Positions 51,428 through 61,439 of a stretch of 64,000 nt of DNA are shown here, piece after piece; position 1 is the stretch's first letter, and each line of letters begins with the position of its first letter. Source of the stretch: Ziziphus jujuba (lineage: Eukaryota; Streptophyta; Magnoliopsida; Rosales; Rhamnaceae); assembly GCF_031755915.1 (NCBI RefSeq), contig NC_083384.1, positions 26,516,001 to 26,580,000 of the forward strand, read 5' to 3'. The translations under genes and the position numbers were made by a program. A model generated the notes under the pieces. The model ran no database searches. It was not told the origin of the DNA and worked only from the letters and a program-made list of their open reading frames with translations.

Positions 51428-52137
51428 TAGACAATTTTATTTTCATTCTTGCTTTATTGTATTTCCTACAAAAACAAATGTCTCGAAGAAATCCCAGGAA
51501 TCCTTCTGAATTTTCTATTCATCAAAGTTGAAAGGGAATGAAAACTATGCTCAATGGGCCTTTTCATTCTTATTTTATGTTACGAAAGAAGGTTTTACAA
51601 GATAACTTTTTGGAAGTACTATGAAGTTCAACGATTATACCCATTATTTGAATCAATTTCTTCTCTCTCAAATGAAAGATGAAATTGAAGATAGTATCTT
51701 CTTGTCTTGGATTAGACTGGTTTCTTCTTTGTGGAAATATTTGAAAATTGCTTATTACAACCATTGCATTATACGTAATTGTTTTATGTAAGACTTTATT
51801 TTATATATTTTGTTTACTCTCTTCTTGTATGGGAAAAAACTTTATTGTAGGGTTTGATTTCTTTTTTTTTTTTTCGTTTTGTATGAATTTATTAATTTTA
51901 TTTTATTTTGTATTTGTTGGAAAACTATAGATGACTTGTTGGCTTTGGATGAGTTGTTATCACTGTCTCAATCAAACAAAATAGCACATCTTATCATAAT
52001 AGAAAACTCCCTATTGGATATGGAAAAACTTTATGAGGACATGAAGATATTTGTGGAACCATATCATTTATGCAAACCAAATTTTAAAATGATGGCATTG
52101 ATCTAATTACTCATTTATTTACTTGCATGTTATTTTA

Positions 52138-52471
52138 ATGTGATGCTAGGATACCAATAATTTGTACCAAAAGCTATACCAAGATGAGATGGATTTTGGG
52201 CTGTCATCTAACTCAAATTCCTATATCATCACTAATTTATTAACAATTTCAATCAATGTTAATATTTTATTAGATTATTTTGAATAAAATTTTCAGCATT
52301 ATATGTTCTCTTTTTCTCATCTCACAAACAACCACCGTAAACTTCATCTTTATTGATAGCTAGACACTCCATCCATCGCATAATTGATGGGAGAAAGGGA
52401 AAAAAAAAAAAAACCTTCATCTTTCATTCTATTTTTTCCCTCAAATTTGAACAAAAAGTTATAAGTATGTT
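52138..52471. mobile_element. Mutator-like MITE copy 6, right two-thirds missing
   Basis: Left end is ATGTGATGCTAGG after GTTATTTTA. It contains the CACTAATTTATTAACAA part of the left terminus and stops after GAACAAAAAGTTATAAGTATGTTG. Confidence 0.8.
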
Positions 52472-52740
52472 GAAATAATGGTGTTAATGTATCCTAACTA
52501 GTCATTAATTTACTTGCATGTTATTTTATTTATTTCAATTGATCTCTATTTATCCTTAATTATATATTTATTACAGCTAAATTCATTTGATGTGGTTGAA
52601 AAATGAGTGATACTTAAGTAGCACTACAACATTGTGATAGAGTTAGCTTACCCAAATTCATTGAAAAAATATTTCACATTCTAACATTTTAAATTGTTTT
52701 ATGTCTTCTGTAAAATTTGTTGTCATATATATATATATAT

Positions 52741-53466
52741 AGAGAGAAAGGCTATTGTCAGAATCGCCCTGACTGTTTTGTATCTGGATAAAAAAACATG
52801 TCTATATTGTTGAGTATTGGATTAAAATTGACAGTCCAAATTTCACTCTACTCCCTTTCTTTCCCACCCATCTCCCACCATGTTTGAGCAAGCACCCATC
52901 CATCTCCCTTCCTTTCCCACCCATCTCCCACCTTCTAGCCACAAAGTCATGTCCATTTGACAGCCAGAGCCACTACCGTTCAGCCCGACTCAGGGGGTAG
53001 AGTAAGTATCGAGCCAGATCTGATTATTCTTCTCTTCCTCTTTCCATCACAACTAGTCTCTCGTCTATACAAAAACAAGAACTAGATGTCCTTTGCTGCT
53101 TTTTCTTCTCCCTCCATCCTTAAAAATAAATAAATAAATAAAAATAAAAATAAAAAATAATTAAAAAAAAAAAGAAAAGAAAACCTCCTTCTAAACTTCA
53201 ACAATGGCAAGCTGAAGAAAGACCCTCGTTTGTAATTTTTGTTGACGAAGGGAGTTGGGTGCTCCAAATTTCTGATTGTGGTGTAAAAGAGAAAAAAATG
53301 GTTGAAAAAATTTGTTCGATGCTGAAGGAGAGGAGGTTTGCAGACCCATCCATATGTGAGAGAAACAAAAAGAGAATGAGAGAGAGGAAAAAGTGCTAAT
53401 GTGTTATTTGAAAGTCTCACATATTGGACAACTAGGCAAGACAGAGAGAAAAAAAATTGGCTCGGA
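52741..53466. other. foreign segment replacing part of array unit 13
   Basis: Between the (AT)n tract and the TTTTTCCTACTCTTTCTACTTT landmark, about 725 bp have no counterpart in other units, and the roughly 130 bp normally there are gone. The segment is richer in G and C, with repeated CCCACCCATCTCCCACC. Its - strand frame 53082-53507 looks like chance: it is low complexity and crosses the border into array DNA. No inverted ends or target duplication were seen. Confidence 0.6.
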
Positions 53467-53555
53467 TAGTTTTTCCTACTCTTTCTACTTTCCATTGCTT
53501 TACACATTTATTCTTTCTTTGTTTATGATATGCTAAGAGTTTTGTTATGGACTCA

Positions 53556-54671
53556 TAAAATATTTGCTATATTTTTTTGCCGGAATAATGTAAAAATGTA
53601 AGACCATAACTTTGTATATGACAAACCAATTGAATTACTAATGAAAAAATACTCACCTAACATGGCTGTTGTTATTTCTTCGAAGTTCACACTCTTCCTC
53701 TCTAATCCCTTTATTTCCATTTTCAAATAATCTTATTTTCGTTCTTGGTCAATTGTATTTCTTTCAGAAAAATATCCCAAAGAAGCCCTAGAGATCCTTT
53801 TGAAGCTCCTTTCCCTTCAAAGTTGAAGGGAAATGAAAACTATGCTGATTAGCCCTTTTTGTTCTTAGCGTAGGTTAAGAAAAAAGTTTTACACACTATC
53901 GTTTTAGAGGTATTATAGAATTCAACGATGACACCTATTATTTGAATCAATTTCTTCTCTCTCAAATGGGAGATGCAGTTGAAGATAGTGCCTTCTTGCC
54001 TTCAATTAGATTGGTTTCTTCCTTATGTGAATATTTGAAAGGGTTTATTACAATCATTGCAGTATACGTAATTGTTGTATATGAGATTTTATTTTATATA
54101 TATATATATATATTTTTTTTTTACTCTCCTCTTGTATGAGGAAAAACCTTTATTGTTGGGTTTGATTTCCATATTTTTATTTTTTTTGTTTTGTACGAAG
54201 TTATTAATTTTTTTTTTTTTTTTTTTTGTGGTGAAAAAGTCTAAAGGACTTATTGGCCTTGGATGGGCTATTCTTACTGTCTTCAAGGAATAAAGTAGCA
54301 TATCTTATCATAATGAGAAACACTTTTGCTGATATGGAAAATCCTAATAAGGCGTTGAAGATATTCTTGGCAGTATGTCATTTATGCCAACCAAATTTTG
54401 AAATAATGGTGTTAATGTATCTTAACTACTCATTTAGTTACTTAAATGTTATTTTATTTACTTCAATTGATCTATGTTTATCTTTAATTATATATTGGGC
54501 ATGCTTAAATTCATTTGCCATGGTCAGAAAATGGGTGACACTAAAGCAGCACTGCAACATTGCAATAGGGTTCGGTTTATTGTGAAGATATATGCTCTCC
54601 GAAATTCAACAAAAAGATATTTCCCATTTAGCACTTTAAATTGTTTTTTGTCTTTTGTAATATTTGTTGTT

Positions 54672-54702
<31 letters not shown>

Positions 54703-54876
54703 GAAACTTACCTTTGCATAATAAGTATTTTTAGCACCGTTTCCTTGGTTGAAAACTTGTTTTTCATAATACTATTTGTAAGTAGCTTTTCCTCTTCTTT
54801 CTACTTCACATTGCTTTGCACATTTATTCTTTTTTTGTTTATTATATGCTAGGAGTTTTTCACCAACTTGGAAAGT
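53556..54876 (+). repeat. array unit 14
   Basis: Full length and MITE-free. The second stretch is open for 110 codons (54253-54585). The (AT)n tract is at about 54673-54693. Confidence 0.85.
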
Positions 54877-55944
54877 ATTTGATATTTTTGTTGCTGGTGT
54901 AATATTAAAATATAAAAGCATGACATTGTATATGACAAACTAATTGAATTACCAATGGAAAAACTCACCCAATATGGCTACTATTATTTCTTCGAATTTC
55001 ACACTCTGGCTCTCTATTCCTTTTCCTTTCATTTTCAAGCACTTTTATTTTCGTTCTTACTTTATTTTGTTTCTTTCAAAAGGTGTCCCAAAGAAACCTC
55101 AAAAATACTTTCGAATTTCCTTTCCCTTCAAAGTTGAAGGGAAAAAAAAATAATGCTCAATGTGCCTTTTCGTTCTTCTTGTATGTTAGGAAGGAGGATT
55201 TTAAAAGCTATCTTTTTGGAGGTATCATGGAGTTCAATGATGAAATCCATTATTTGAATCAATTTTTTCTCTTTCAAATGAGATGCAATTGAAAATAGTC
55301 TCTATGCAATTGAAGATAGAATCTTTTTGTCCAGGATTAAACTAGCTTCTTCTCTGTGGAAATATTTGAAAATGGTTTATTACCACCATTACAATATATG
55401 TAATTGTTTTATATAAGCTTTTTTTTCTTTAACTCTCTCCTTATATGGGTATAACCTTTATTGTCGGTTTGGATTTCCTTATTTTTAATATTTTTCATTT
55501 TCTGTTAATTTATCAATATATTTTATTTTATTTTTGGTGAAAAACTATAAAGGACTTGTTAGCCTTGGATGGACAGTTCTTACTATATTAAAAGACTTGT
55601 TAGCCTTGGATGGACAGTTCTTACTGTCTCTAAGGGATAAAGTAACATATCTTGTCATAATAGGAAATACTTTGCTAGATATTGAAAATCCTAATAAGGC
55701 CTTGAAGATATTCTTTGAAGCATGTCAGTTATGCCAACCAAATTTTGAAATGATGGTGTTGATGTATCATAACTATTCATTTATTTACTTTCATGTTGTT
55801 TTATACATTTCAATTTATCTTTGTTTAAGAATTCTTTTCGATAATACTATTCATAAGTAGCTATTTCCTTTCTTTCTACTTCCCATTGATTTGCACCCTT
55901 ATTCTCCTTCTGTTTATTAAATGATAGGAGTTTTGTTCATTAAA
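54877..55944 (+). repeat. array unit 15 (deleted)
   Basis: About 250 bp between the second stretch and the cassette are missing (near 55828). It has a local 50-bp duplication in the second stretch (55550-55622) and a short in-gag duplication (about 55285-55320) shared with unit 16. Confidence 0.85.
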
Positions 55945-57053
55945 TATTTCATATATTTTTTTACTGAGACAATATAAAAATATAAAGGCATAACTTTTTA
56001 TAAGACAAACCAATTGAATTACCAATGAAAAAACTCATCCAATATAGCTACTATTATTTTTCCGAATTTCACACTTTGCCTCTCTGTTCCCTTTACTTCC
56101 ATTTTTCAGGTACTCTTGTTTTCATTCTTGCTCTATTCTATTTCCTTAAAAAATTGTCCTAAAGAAACCCTAGAAATCCTTCCGAGTTTCCTTTCTCTTC
56201 AAAGTTGAAGGGAAAAACCTATGCTCAATGTGCTTTTTATTCTTTCTGTTTGTTAGGAATGAGGGTTTTATACACTATCTTTTTCGAGGTATTATGAAAT
56301 TCAACGATGACACTCATTTTTTGAATCAATTTCTTCTCTCTCAAATGACAGATGCAATTGAAAATAGTGTCTATGTAATTGAAGATAGTGTCTTCTTGCC
56401 CAGGGTTAAAATGGCTTCTTCTATGTAGAAATATTTGAAAAAAGATGTTTATTATAACAATTGCAATATATGTAATTGTTTTATATAAGATTTTATTTTT
56501 ATTTTTATTTTTTGACTCTTTTCTCTTATGGGTATAACCTTTATTGTTGGGTTTGATTTCCTTATTTTTAATTTTTATTTTGTATGAATTTATCGATTTT
56601 ATTTTACTTTAATTTTGGTGAAAAACTGTAAATGACTTGTTGGTCTTAGATAGGCTATTCTTACTGTCTCCCTGGTATAGAATAACATATCGTTTCATAA
56701 TAGAAAATACTATGCTGGATATGGAAAAAGGAGCTCTTGAGATATTCTTGGAAGCATATCAATTATGCAAATTAAATTTTAAAATGATAGTGTTGATGTA
56801 TCATAACTACTCATTTATTTACTTGCATTTTGTTTTATCTATTTCAGTTGATCTTTGTCTATCTTTAATTAAATATTTAGTACACTTAAATTCATTTATT
56901 GGGGTTGGAAAATGGATAATACTAAAACAACACTACAATATTATGATAAGGTTAGGATATACTGAGAGGATTTTATGCTCTCCCAAATTCAATGAAATAA
57001 TATTTCCTATTTTAGCAATTTAAATTGTTTTGTGTCTTTTGTAATATTTGTTG

Positions 57054-57104
<51 letters not shown>

Positions 57105-57292
57105 AAAAAATTAACTAAAAAACTTACATTTGCAAAATGTATCTTTGGCACCGTTTCCTTAGTTGAAGACTTATTATCTACAATGCTATTTGTAAGTAGC
57201 TTTTCTTCTTATTTCTACTTCCCATTGTTTTGCACCCTTATTCTTTCTTTGTTTATTATATGCTAGGAGTTTTGTCATGGACTCATAAAATA
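55945..57292 (+). repeat. array unit 16 (last)
   Basis: Has the same in-gag duplication as unit 15 (about 56347-56395). The second stretch is open for 128 codons (56637-57023). An unusually long (AT)n tract lies at 57055-57101. The array ends in the ACTCATAAAATAT stretch at about 57292. Confidence 0.85.
57055..57101 (+). repeat. long (AT)n tract at the array end
   Basis: An almost pure AT dinucleotide run of about 47 bp, the longest among the (AT)n tracts found at the same place in the units. Confidence 0.9.
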
Positions 57293-58389
57293 TATAAGTT
57301 TTCATTGTTTATGTTGTTAGAATTATATTAATCTTTGGTATTGTTTAGATAAATAATTAAGCTTGTCTTCTAGGTAAATGAAATTTCAATTTACATGTTT
57401 CAATTGGTCCAATTACAACATTAACTTTGCTTTAGTGTCTTCAATTTGTGTTTAATAACAACCCAAAACTTCAAGACGATATGTTTCGTCATAATTACAG
57501 ACTTTCCATAAAGAAGCAAACTAGACTTTTAGTGACTTTTATTGATAAAAGCTTGGTGTTTCTTGTATTTAGAATGTGATTAAAGATATTATGATTCTTT
57601 CTTTTATTATATACATGAGTTTTGTTGTGGACTTTTTTAAACAAAGAACCACCCATGATGGATCACAACCTGGATATCGAACCAAAGAAATATGATATCA
57701 AGAGGAATGTGCTTTTTGTGTTTATCTATGTGTGACAAAGAGAGTCCACTAAATACATGTTGAATTACAATCTATTTATGGTCAAATTCATCCCCTGGAA
57801 GGAGTGAGCAAAATAATTGGCAATCAATAGCTATTTGTTAATATGTGTTATGTGAGAAATTTCTTTGTGCTAGTTTTGCATGTTCAGAGTACTAATGAGA
57901 AAAATTTTGGGATGAATATTAATTTGTTTTAACAAAGATAAAATTTGTTTACTTGCATATACACAGCACAGATAGATATATATAAAGTATATTTGGAACC
58001 TTGTTTAGAGTGGGGCAAGAGTATAGACTTAATGGACTTTAATAGTTTTAGATTGTTTATGGAGTGTAGCACATCATAATTTGTAGATCTTTTTTATACA
58101 TTCTAGGATGGGCTTTAAGAATGTATTCTAAAGTTCAAAAATATATTATGACAAGTCTATTCATGGAAAGTGGGGAAACTGCAATGTTTTCTGAGCTTCT
58201 GATGGTGAAAATAAAATACCAAAGATGTAAAGGCAATACATAGAGGTATTTGCTAAAAAATAATGAGACCCAAGTTTTGGGATATGAGAAAGCAGATCCC
58301 ACCTTTAAGAAACATACTTTTATATATTGGATTTACAAAAGAATACATTAGAGGTGTCCACTCAGATGGAAATATCTGTCTAGTAATTG
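57293..58389. other. intergenic stretch after the array
   Basis: Less repetitive DNA with no frame worth reporting, no terminal repeats seen and no RNA gene. It may be flanking retroelement debris, but nothing specific supports that. Confidence 0.4.
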
Positions 58390-58860
58390 TAATAAATCAC
58401 CTTTTCATTTCTACCTAGACCTCTTCCCCTTCTTCGGCCTTGTGAGTTAGATGACCTAAGTCCTCCTTAGTTTCCTTGGCCTCATGATATCCACCTCTAT
58501 TTCCACATCATCCTTGTGGGTTACCATTGTTGTTAATGGCATTATTGCCAAGACTTAGATTTACAGTGACACCATTAAGTTGTGTAATATTGGACACACT
58601 CAGTTGTTCAAGCCTATTTACTTTTCATAGAAGCAAAGCCAAAACTTCCTAAAGTGAAAGATTTTCTAGGTGAAAGGTAATGTTCATAACAACTAGATCA
58701 TATTTTGATCCAAGACCAACCAAAAAATAAAGAATATGGTCTTCTTCCATAACTGGGTGACCTATAGTAGCTAAACTGTCGGCTGTATTTTTCATTTTAG
58801 AAAGGTAGTCACACATAGTCATACATTAGATATTTTGTGTGAACTAGTCATAATCATGTG
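58390..58860 (-). pseudogene. Ty1-copia gag (UBN2-type) remnant
   Basis: Read on the - strand, the segment gives a gag-like sequence with hallmarks such as KMKNTADSLATIGHPV and DHILYFLVGLGSKYD, then an asparagine/glycine-rich stretch that usually precedes the zinc knuckle. Stops interrupt it. It runs opposite to the copia integrase/RT remnant at 61440-63660 and so belongs to a different insertion. Confidence 0.7.
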
Positions 58861-59092
58861 ACTCACTTATAGAGCTTATTTATACTAGTAATGGGATTGT
58901 CTTATTTATTGAACTTTTTAGTAGAGTTTTTGGGTATACACTATCTGTAATATTTCAGTTGGCCTATTGGACTGAATATCTATTCTCTTTAGAAGCCCAA
59001 TTGACTTATTCCCTGTTTATTATTATATTATTATTATTTATTATATATACTATAATATTATTATTACCATTATTATTTTATTACTTATTTTG

Positions 59093-59129
<37 letters not shown>

Positions 59130-59700
59130 TAATAAATTGGGAATAAGTCATCATTAAGAATAGTACGATATATACAATTGAGATTAGGGTTTTGGGATGT
59201 TTATGATACCTATAAGGTGAAAACCTAAAGGAGAAAGGTTAGAGAGTAGTGTGTATATTAGGTATTGCATCTGTCATTCTGCTTTTTCTGTTTTGCAAAT
59301 CAAAGAATTTATTTTATTCATGATTCAATGGCTACATTTAAAAGGTTAATAATTTAATTAAATGTCGTTCTGTAATTATGTATAGATCTTGGGTTTTACA
59401 GTGCTACAATTAATGTATGTTTAATTGTTCATGTTTGATAGTACTAAAATAATAATAAAAATTAAAAAATTAAAACTTTTTTTTTTGTTAATTTTATATA
59501 TGTTTTTGTTATTATTATTTTTATTCTTATTTAATTTTATTTAAAAAAATTATTTATTTATTTAATTTATTCTAAAATGGTTTTTTTATTTATCAAAAAT
59601 TACTCTATTCTCAATTTCTCATTTTATTTATTTATTTAATTAAAATGCCTAATGTCCAAATTAAATAGTTTTTCAGTTAAATTGCCCATTTAAAAGCTTT
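58861..59700. other. non-coding, possibly LTR-derived
   Basis: Contains a (TA)n tract at 59095-59127, ATT-rich runs and a stretch around 59180-59310 that reads like a retrotransposon leader (AAAACCTAAAGGAGAAAGG followed by a TTAGAGAGTAGTGTG tract). No partner repeat was found in the window, so an LTR is only suspected. Confidence 0.3.
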
Positions 59701-60075
59701 ATGCTATGTTTGACATAGTGGTAAGAATTAAATAAGTGCTTGCTTGTTGCAAGATTTGGTATGTCCAAGCCATGAATTGTCATGAGGCTTAATGCCTAGT
59801 TGGCATAGTGGTGTAGAATTTTAAGTATTCATCTATTGTGAAACTTAATTTGTCCATAATATGAAATTGCCAATGTAATAGAAGTTGATATAGTAAATGT
59901 AATTTTACGTACTCAACCTATAATGGGGTTTAATTTATTTAATTTATGGGTGTCAACTTGTAGTTGGCGAAGTGGATAGAATGCTAAGTATATACCTATC
60001 ATAAAAACCTAGCTTGCCTATTTCATGAAATTGCCAATGTAACTTATTCTCTCCCACTTATGAATCAAAGTCCAT
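59701..60075 (+). repeat. three diverged tRNA-like repeats
   Basis: Three related copies begin at about 59701, 59790 and 59950. Each carries a pol III A-box-like motif: TGACATAGTGG (59711), TGGCATAGTGG (59801) and TGGCGAAGTGG (59965), close to the consensus TRGYNNARNGG. After it, each has an AGAAT...TAAGT stretch, then a decayed B-box-like part ending TTGTCC, TTGTCC or TTGCC. Two copies are followed by ATGAAATTGCCAATGTAA. They look like relics of a tRNA-derived SINE or tandem tRNA pseudogenes. None folds obviously into a normal tRNA. Confidence 0.5.
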
Positions 60076-60789
60076 ATGAGTGATTAAGCTGCCTGGTCGA
60101 TGGTTTAATTGCTTGGTAGGATGCTTGGATTAGCAGTAGAAGTTGATTGAATACCATGAATCGCGGGTTCTGAGTTGCCCTGTTGATGACTTAGTGCAAT
60201 GCATTTCACTATGGTGGTTTGGTTGACTGTCCTTGGCCAGCTTATGGGTATCCTTTGTGCTACAAGGACTCTGGTGATACTATGTATTTTAATGTGATTG
60301 AAACACTGAGAAGATAGTATTTACATAGTCCTTGTGATGTATTGCATTCTTGTTATTTGTTATTACACCGTTGGGTGCATCCTTAGTACTCTGCCTATGA
60401 ATGCCTTGATAAAATAAAATAAACTAACTATCAAAAGCTGCTAAAGATTTTAAAAAAAATGTTTGACTTTTGTAAAGCTAAATTTAGCTTTATATTTTGG
60501 TCCATTGGAGATACCAAATAATTATAATACTGTTGAAGTTAAATGTTGTATAAGGACCTTAAGCATTTGTATAAATGTTATGTGATGGTCATGGAGAATT
60601 ACATGCATGATTCTATATTTTATATATTATGTTCTATGAATATTGTTCATAAGCTCTTTGAAATTAGTAGGAAATTTATCAATTTTGATAAATTGAGAAA
60701 TATCACTATTTGGACTTATTAAACTCTATGTGTATGATGGAGTTAGTGGTGTGAATGTGCTTATTTTGAAATTTTTCTCTTATTATATC
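60076..60789. other. unassigned stretch left of the TRIM
   Basis: Of mixed composition; around 60120-60420 it is less AT-rich than its surroundings. No frame, terminal repeat or RNA gene was recognised. Confidence 0.4.
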
Positions 60790-61199
60790 TGTAACATCCC
60801 ACATCGGTTGAAGAGGGGCACAAAGCGGTCTTTATAAGGCTGTGGATACCTCTCTCCTTCAAAACGTGTTTTGACAAAACCTTGAGGCCAGGGGGGAGAG
60901 AGGGAGTGAAACCTGGGCCAAAGAGGACAATATCTTGATGCGGGTGGTACTGGGCTGTTACAGTGGTATCAGAGCCGGACCCGGATCGGTGTGCTAGCGA
61001 GGACGTTGGGCCCCAAAGGGGGAGGATTGTAACATCCCACATCGGTTGGAGAGGGGCACGAAGCGGTCTTTATAAGGCTATGCATACCTCTCCCTTCAAG
61101 ACGCATTTTGACAAAACTTTGAGGCCAGAGGGGAGAGAGGGAGTGAACCCTGGACCAAAGAGGACAATATCTCGATGCGGGTGGTACTGGGCTGTTACA
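60790..61199 (+). mobile_element. TRIM retrotransposon, complete
   Basis: A 410-bp terminal-repeat retrotransposon in miniature. LTRs of 173 bp (60790-60962) and 172 bp (61028-61199) both start TGTAACATCCCACATCGGTT and end TGGGCTGTTACA. Directly after the left LTR comes TGGTATCAGAGCC (60964), the primer site for initiator tRNA-Met. A purine-rich tract (CAAAGGGGGAGGAT) precedes the right LTR. The 5-bp target duplication ATATC flanks both ends (60785-60789 and 61200-61204). It has no coding capacity, so it moved with proteins from another element. The LTRs differ at a modest number of sites, so it is not brand new. Confidence 0.95.
60964..60976 (+). other. TRIM primer-binding site
   Basis: TGGTATCAGAGCC begins one base after the left LTR and fits the 3' end of plant initiator tRNA-Met. 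Confidence 0.9.
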
Positions 61200-61439
61200 A
61201 TATCAATCCCATGGACCTTGATAAGGAATGGTAAGTTGCTTGAGACTTAATGTGGCATTTTATGGTAATTTGGCTTCTAAGTTACTGTTTATATTAATTT
61301 CCTTGTTTTATTGTTGTTACTCCTATAGTTGCACTAGCATATACCAGAATTTGTAATAATTCTTTATGTTATGGCTATGGGTATTTAATTACCCTTTTGA
61401 TAACTTCTATTATTATAGATATACTGAGATTATTAGTAA

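Larger units (their letters stand above)
51428..53555 (+). repeat. array unit 13 with truncated MITE copy 6 and foreign segment
   Basis: Starts within the pre-gag region; the gag ATG is at about 51478. MITE copy 6 (52138-about 52471) is cut short, and part of the second stretch follows it again, so a short duplication flanks the junction. From about 52741 to 53466 unrelated sequence replaces the cassette region. Confidence 0.75.
32862..57292 (+). repeat. tandem array of about 16 units of a 1.3-kb repeat
   Basis: A landmark (T..GG/ACAATATAAAAATGTAAAA followed by GACAAACCAATTGAATTAC) recurs near 32880, 33915, 35200, 36530, 37845, 39120, 40435, 41620, 43875, 47730, 50115, 53585, 54900 and 55970, mostly 1.28-1.33 kb apart; two further units have lost it. 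All copies face the same way. Unit order: gag fragment related to Ty1-copia UBN2-type gag (KLKGNENYAQW, then WKYLKRVYY), a T-rich spacer ending in a CTGTAG acceptor-like site, a roughly 370-bp stretch open in several copies, an (AT)n tract, a 58-bp cassette between TTTGCAG and GTAAGTAG, then the next unit. Six units carry a Mutator-like MITE at one fixed site. Copies differ by many substitutions and indels, so the array is old. No unit has a complete gene. Confidence 0.9.

Noticed and set aside
53082..53507. 141-codon - strand frame
   Set aside because: Low-complexity, F/L-rich, runs across the border between the foreign segment and array DNA, and has no recognisable domain.
32862..57292. Array considered as a CRISPR-like or protein-coding gene cluster
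   Set aside because: Units are 1.3 kb with no short direct repeats and spacers, and every gag fragment is truncated or broken; the organism is a plant.
60761..61250. Frames of 93 and 95 codons on both strands
   Set aside because: They lie inside the TRIM, whose LTRs and primer site explain the sequence; TRIMs are non-coding.
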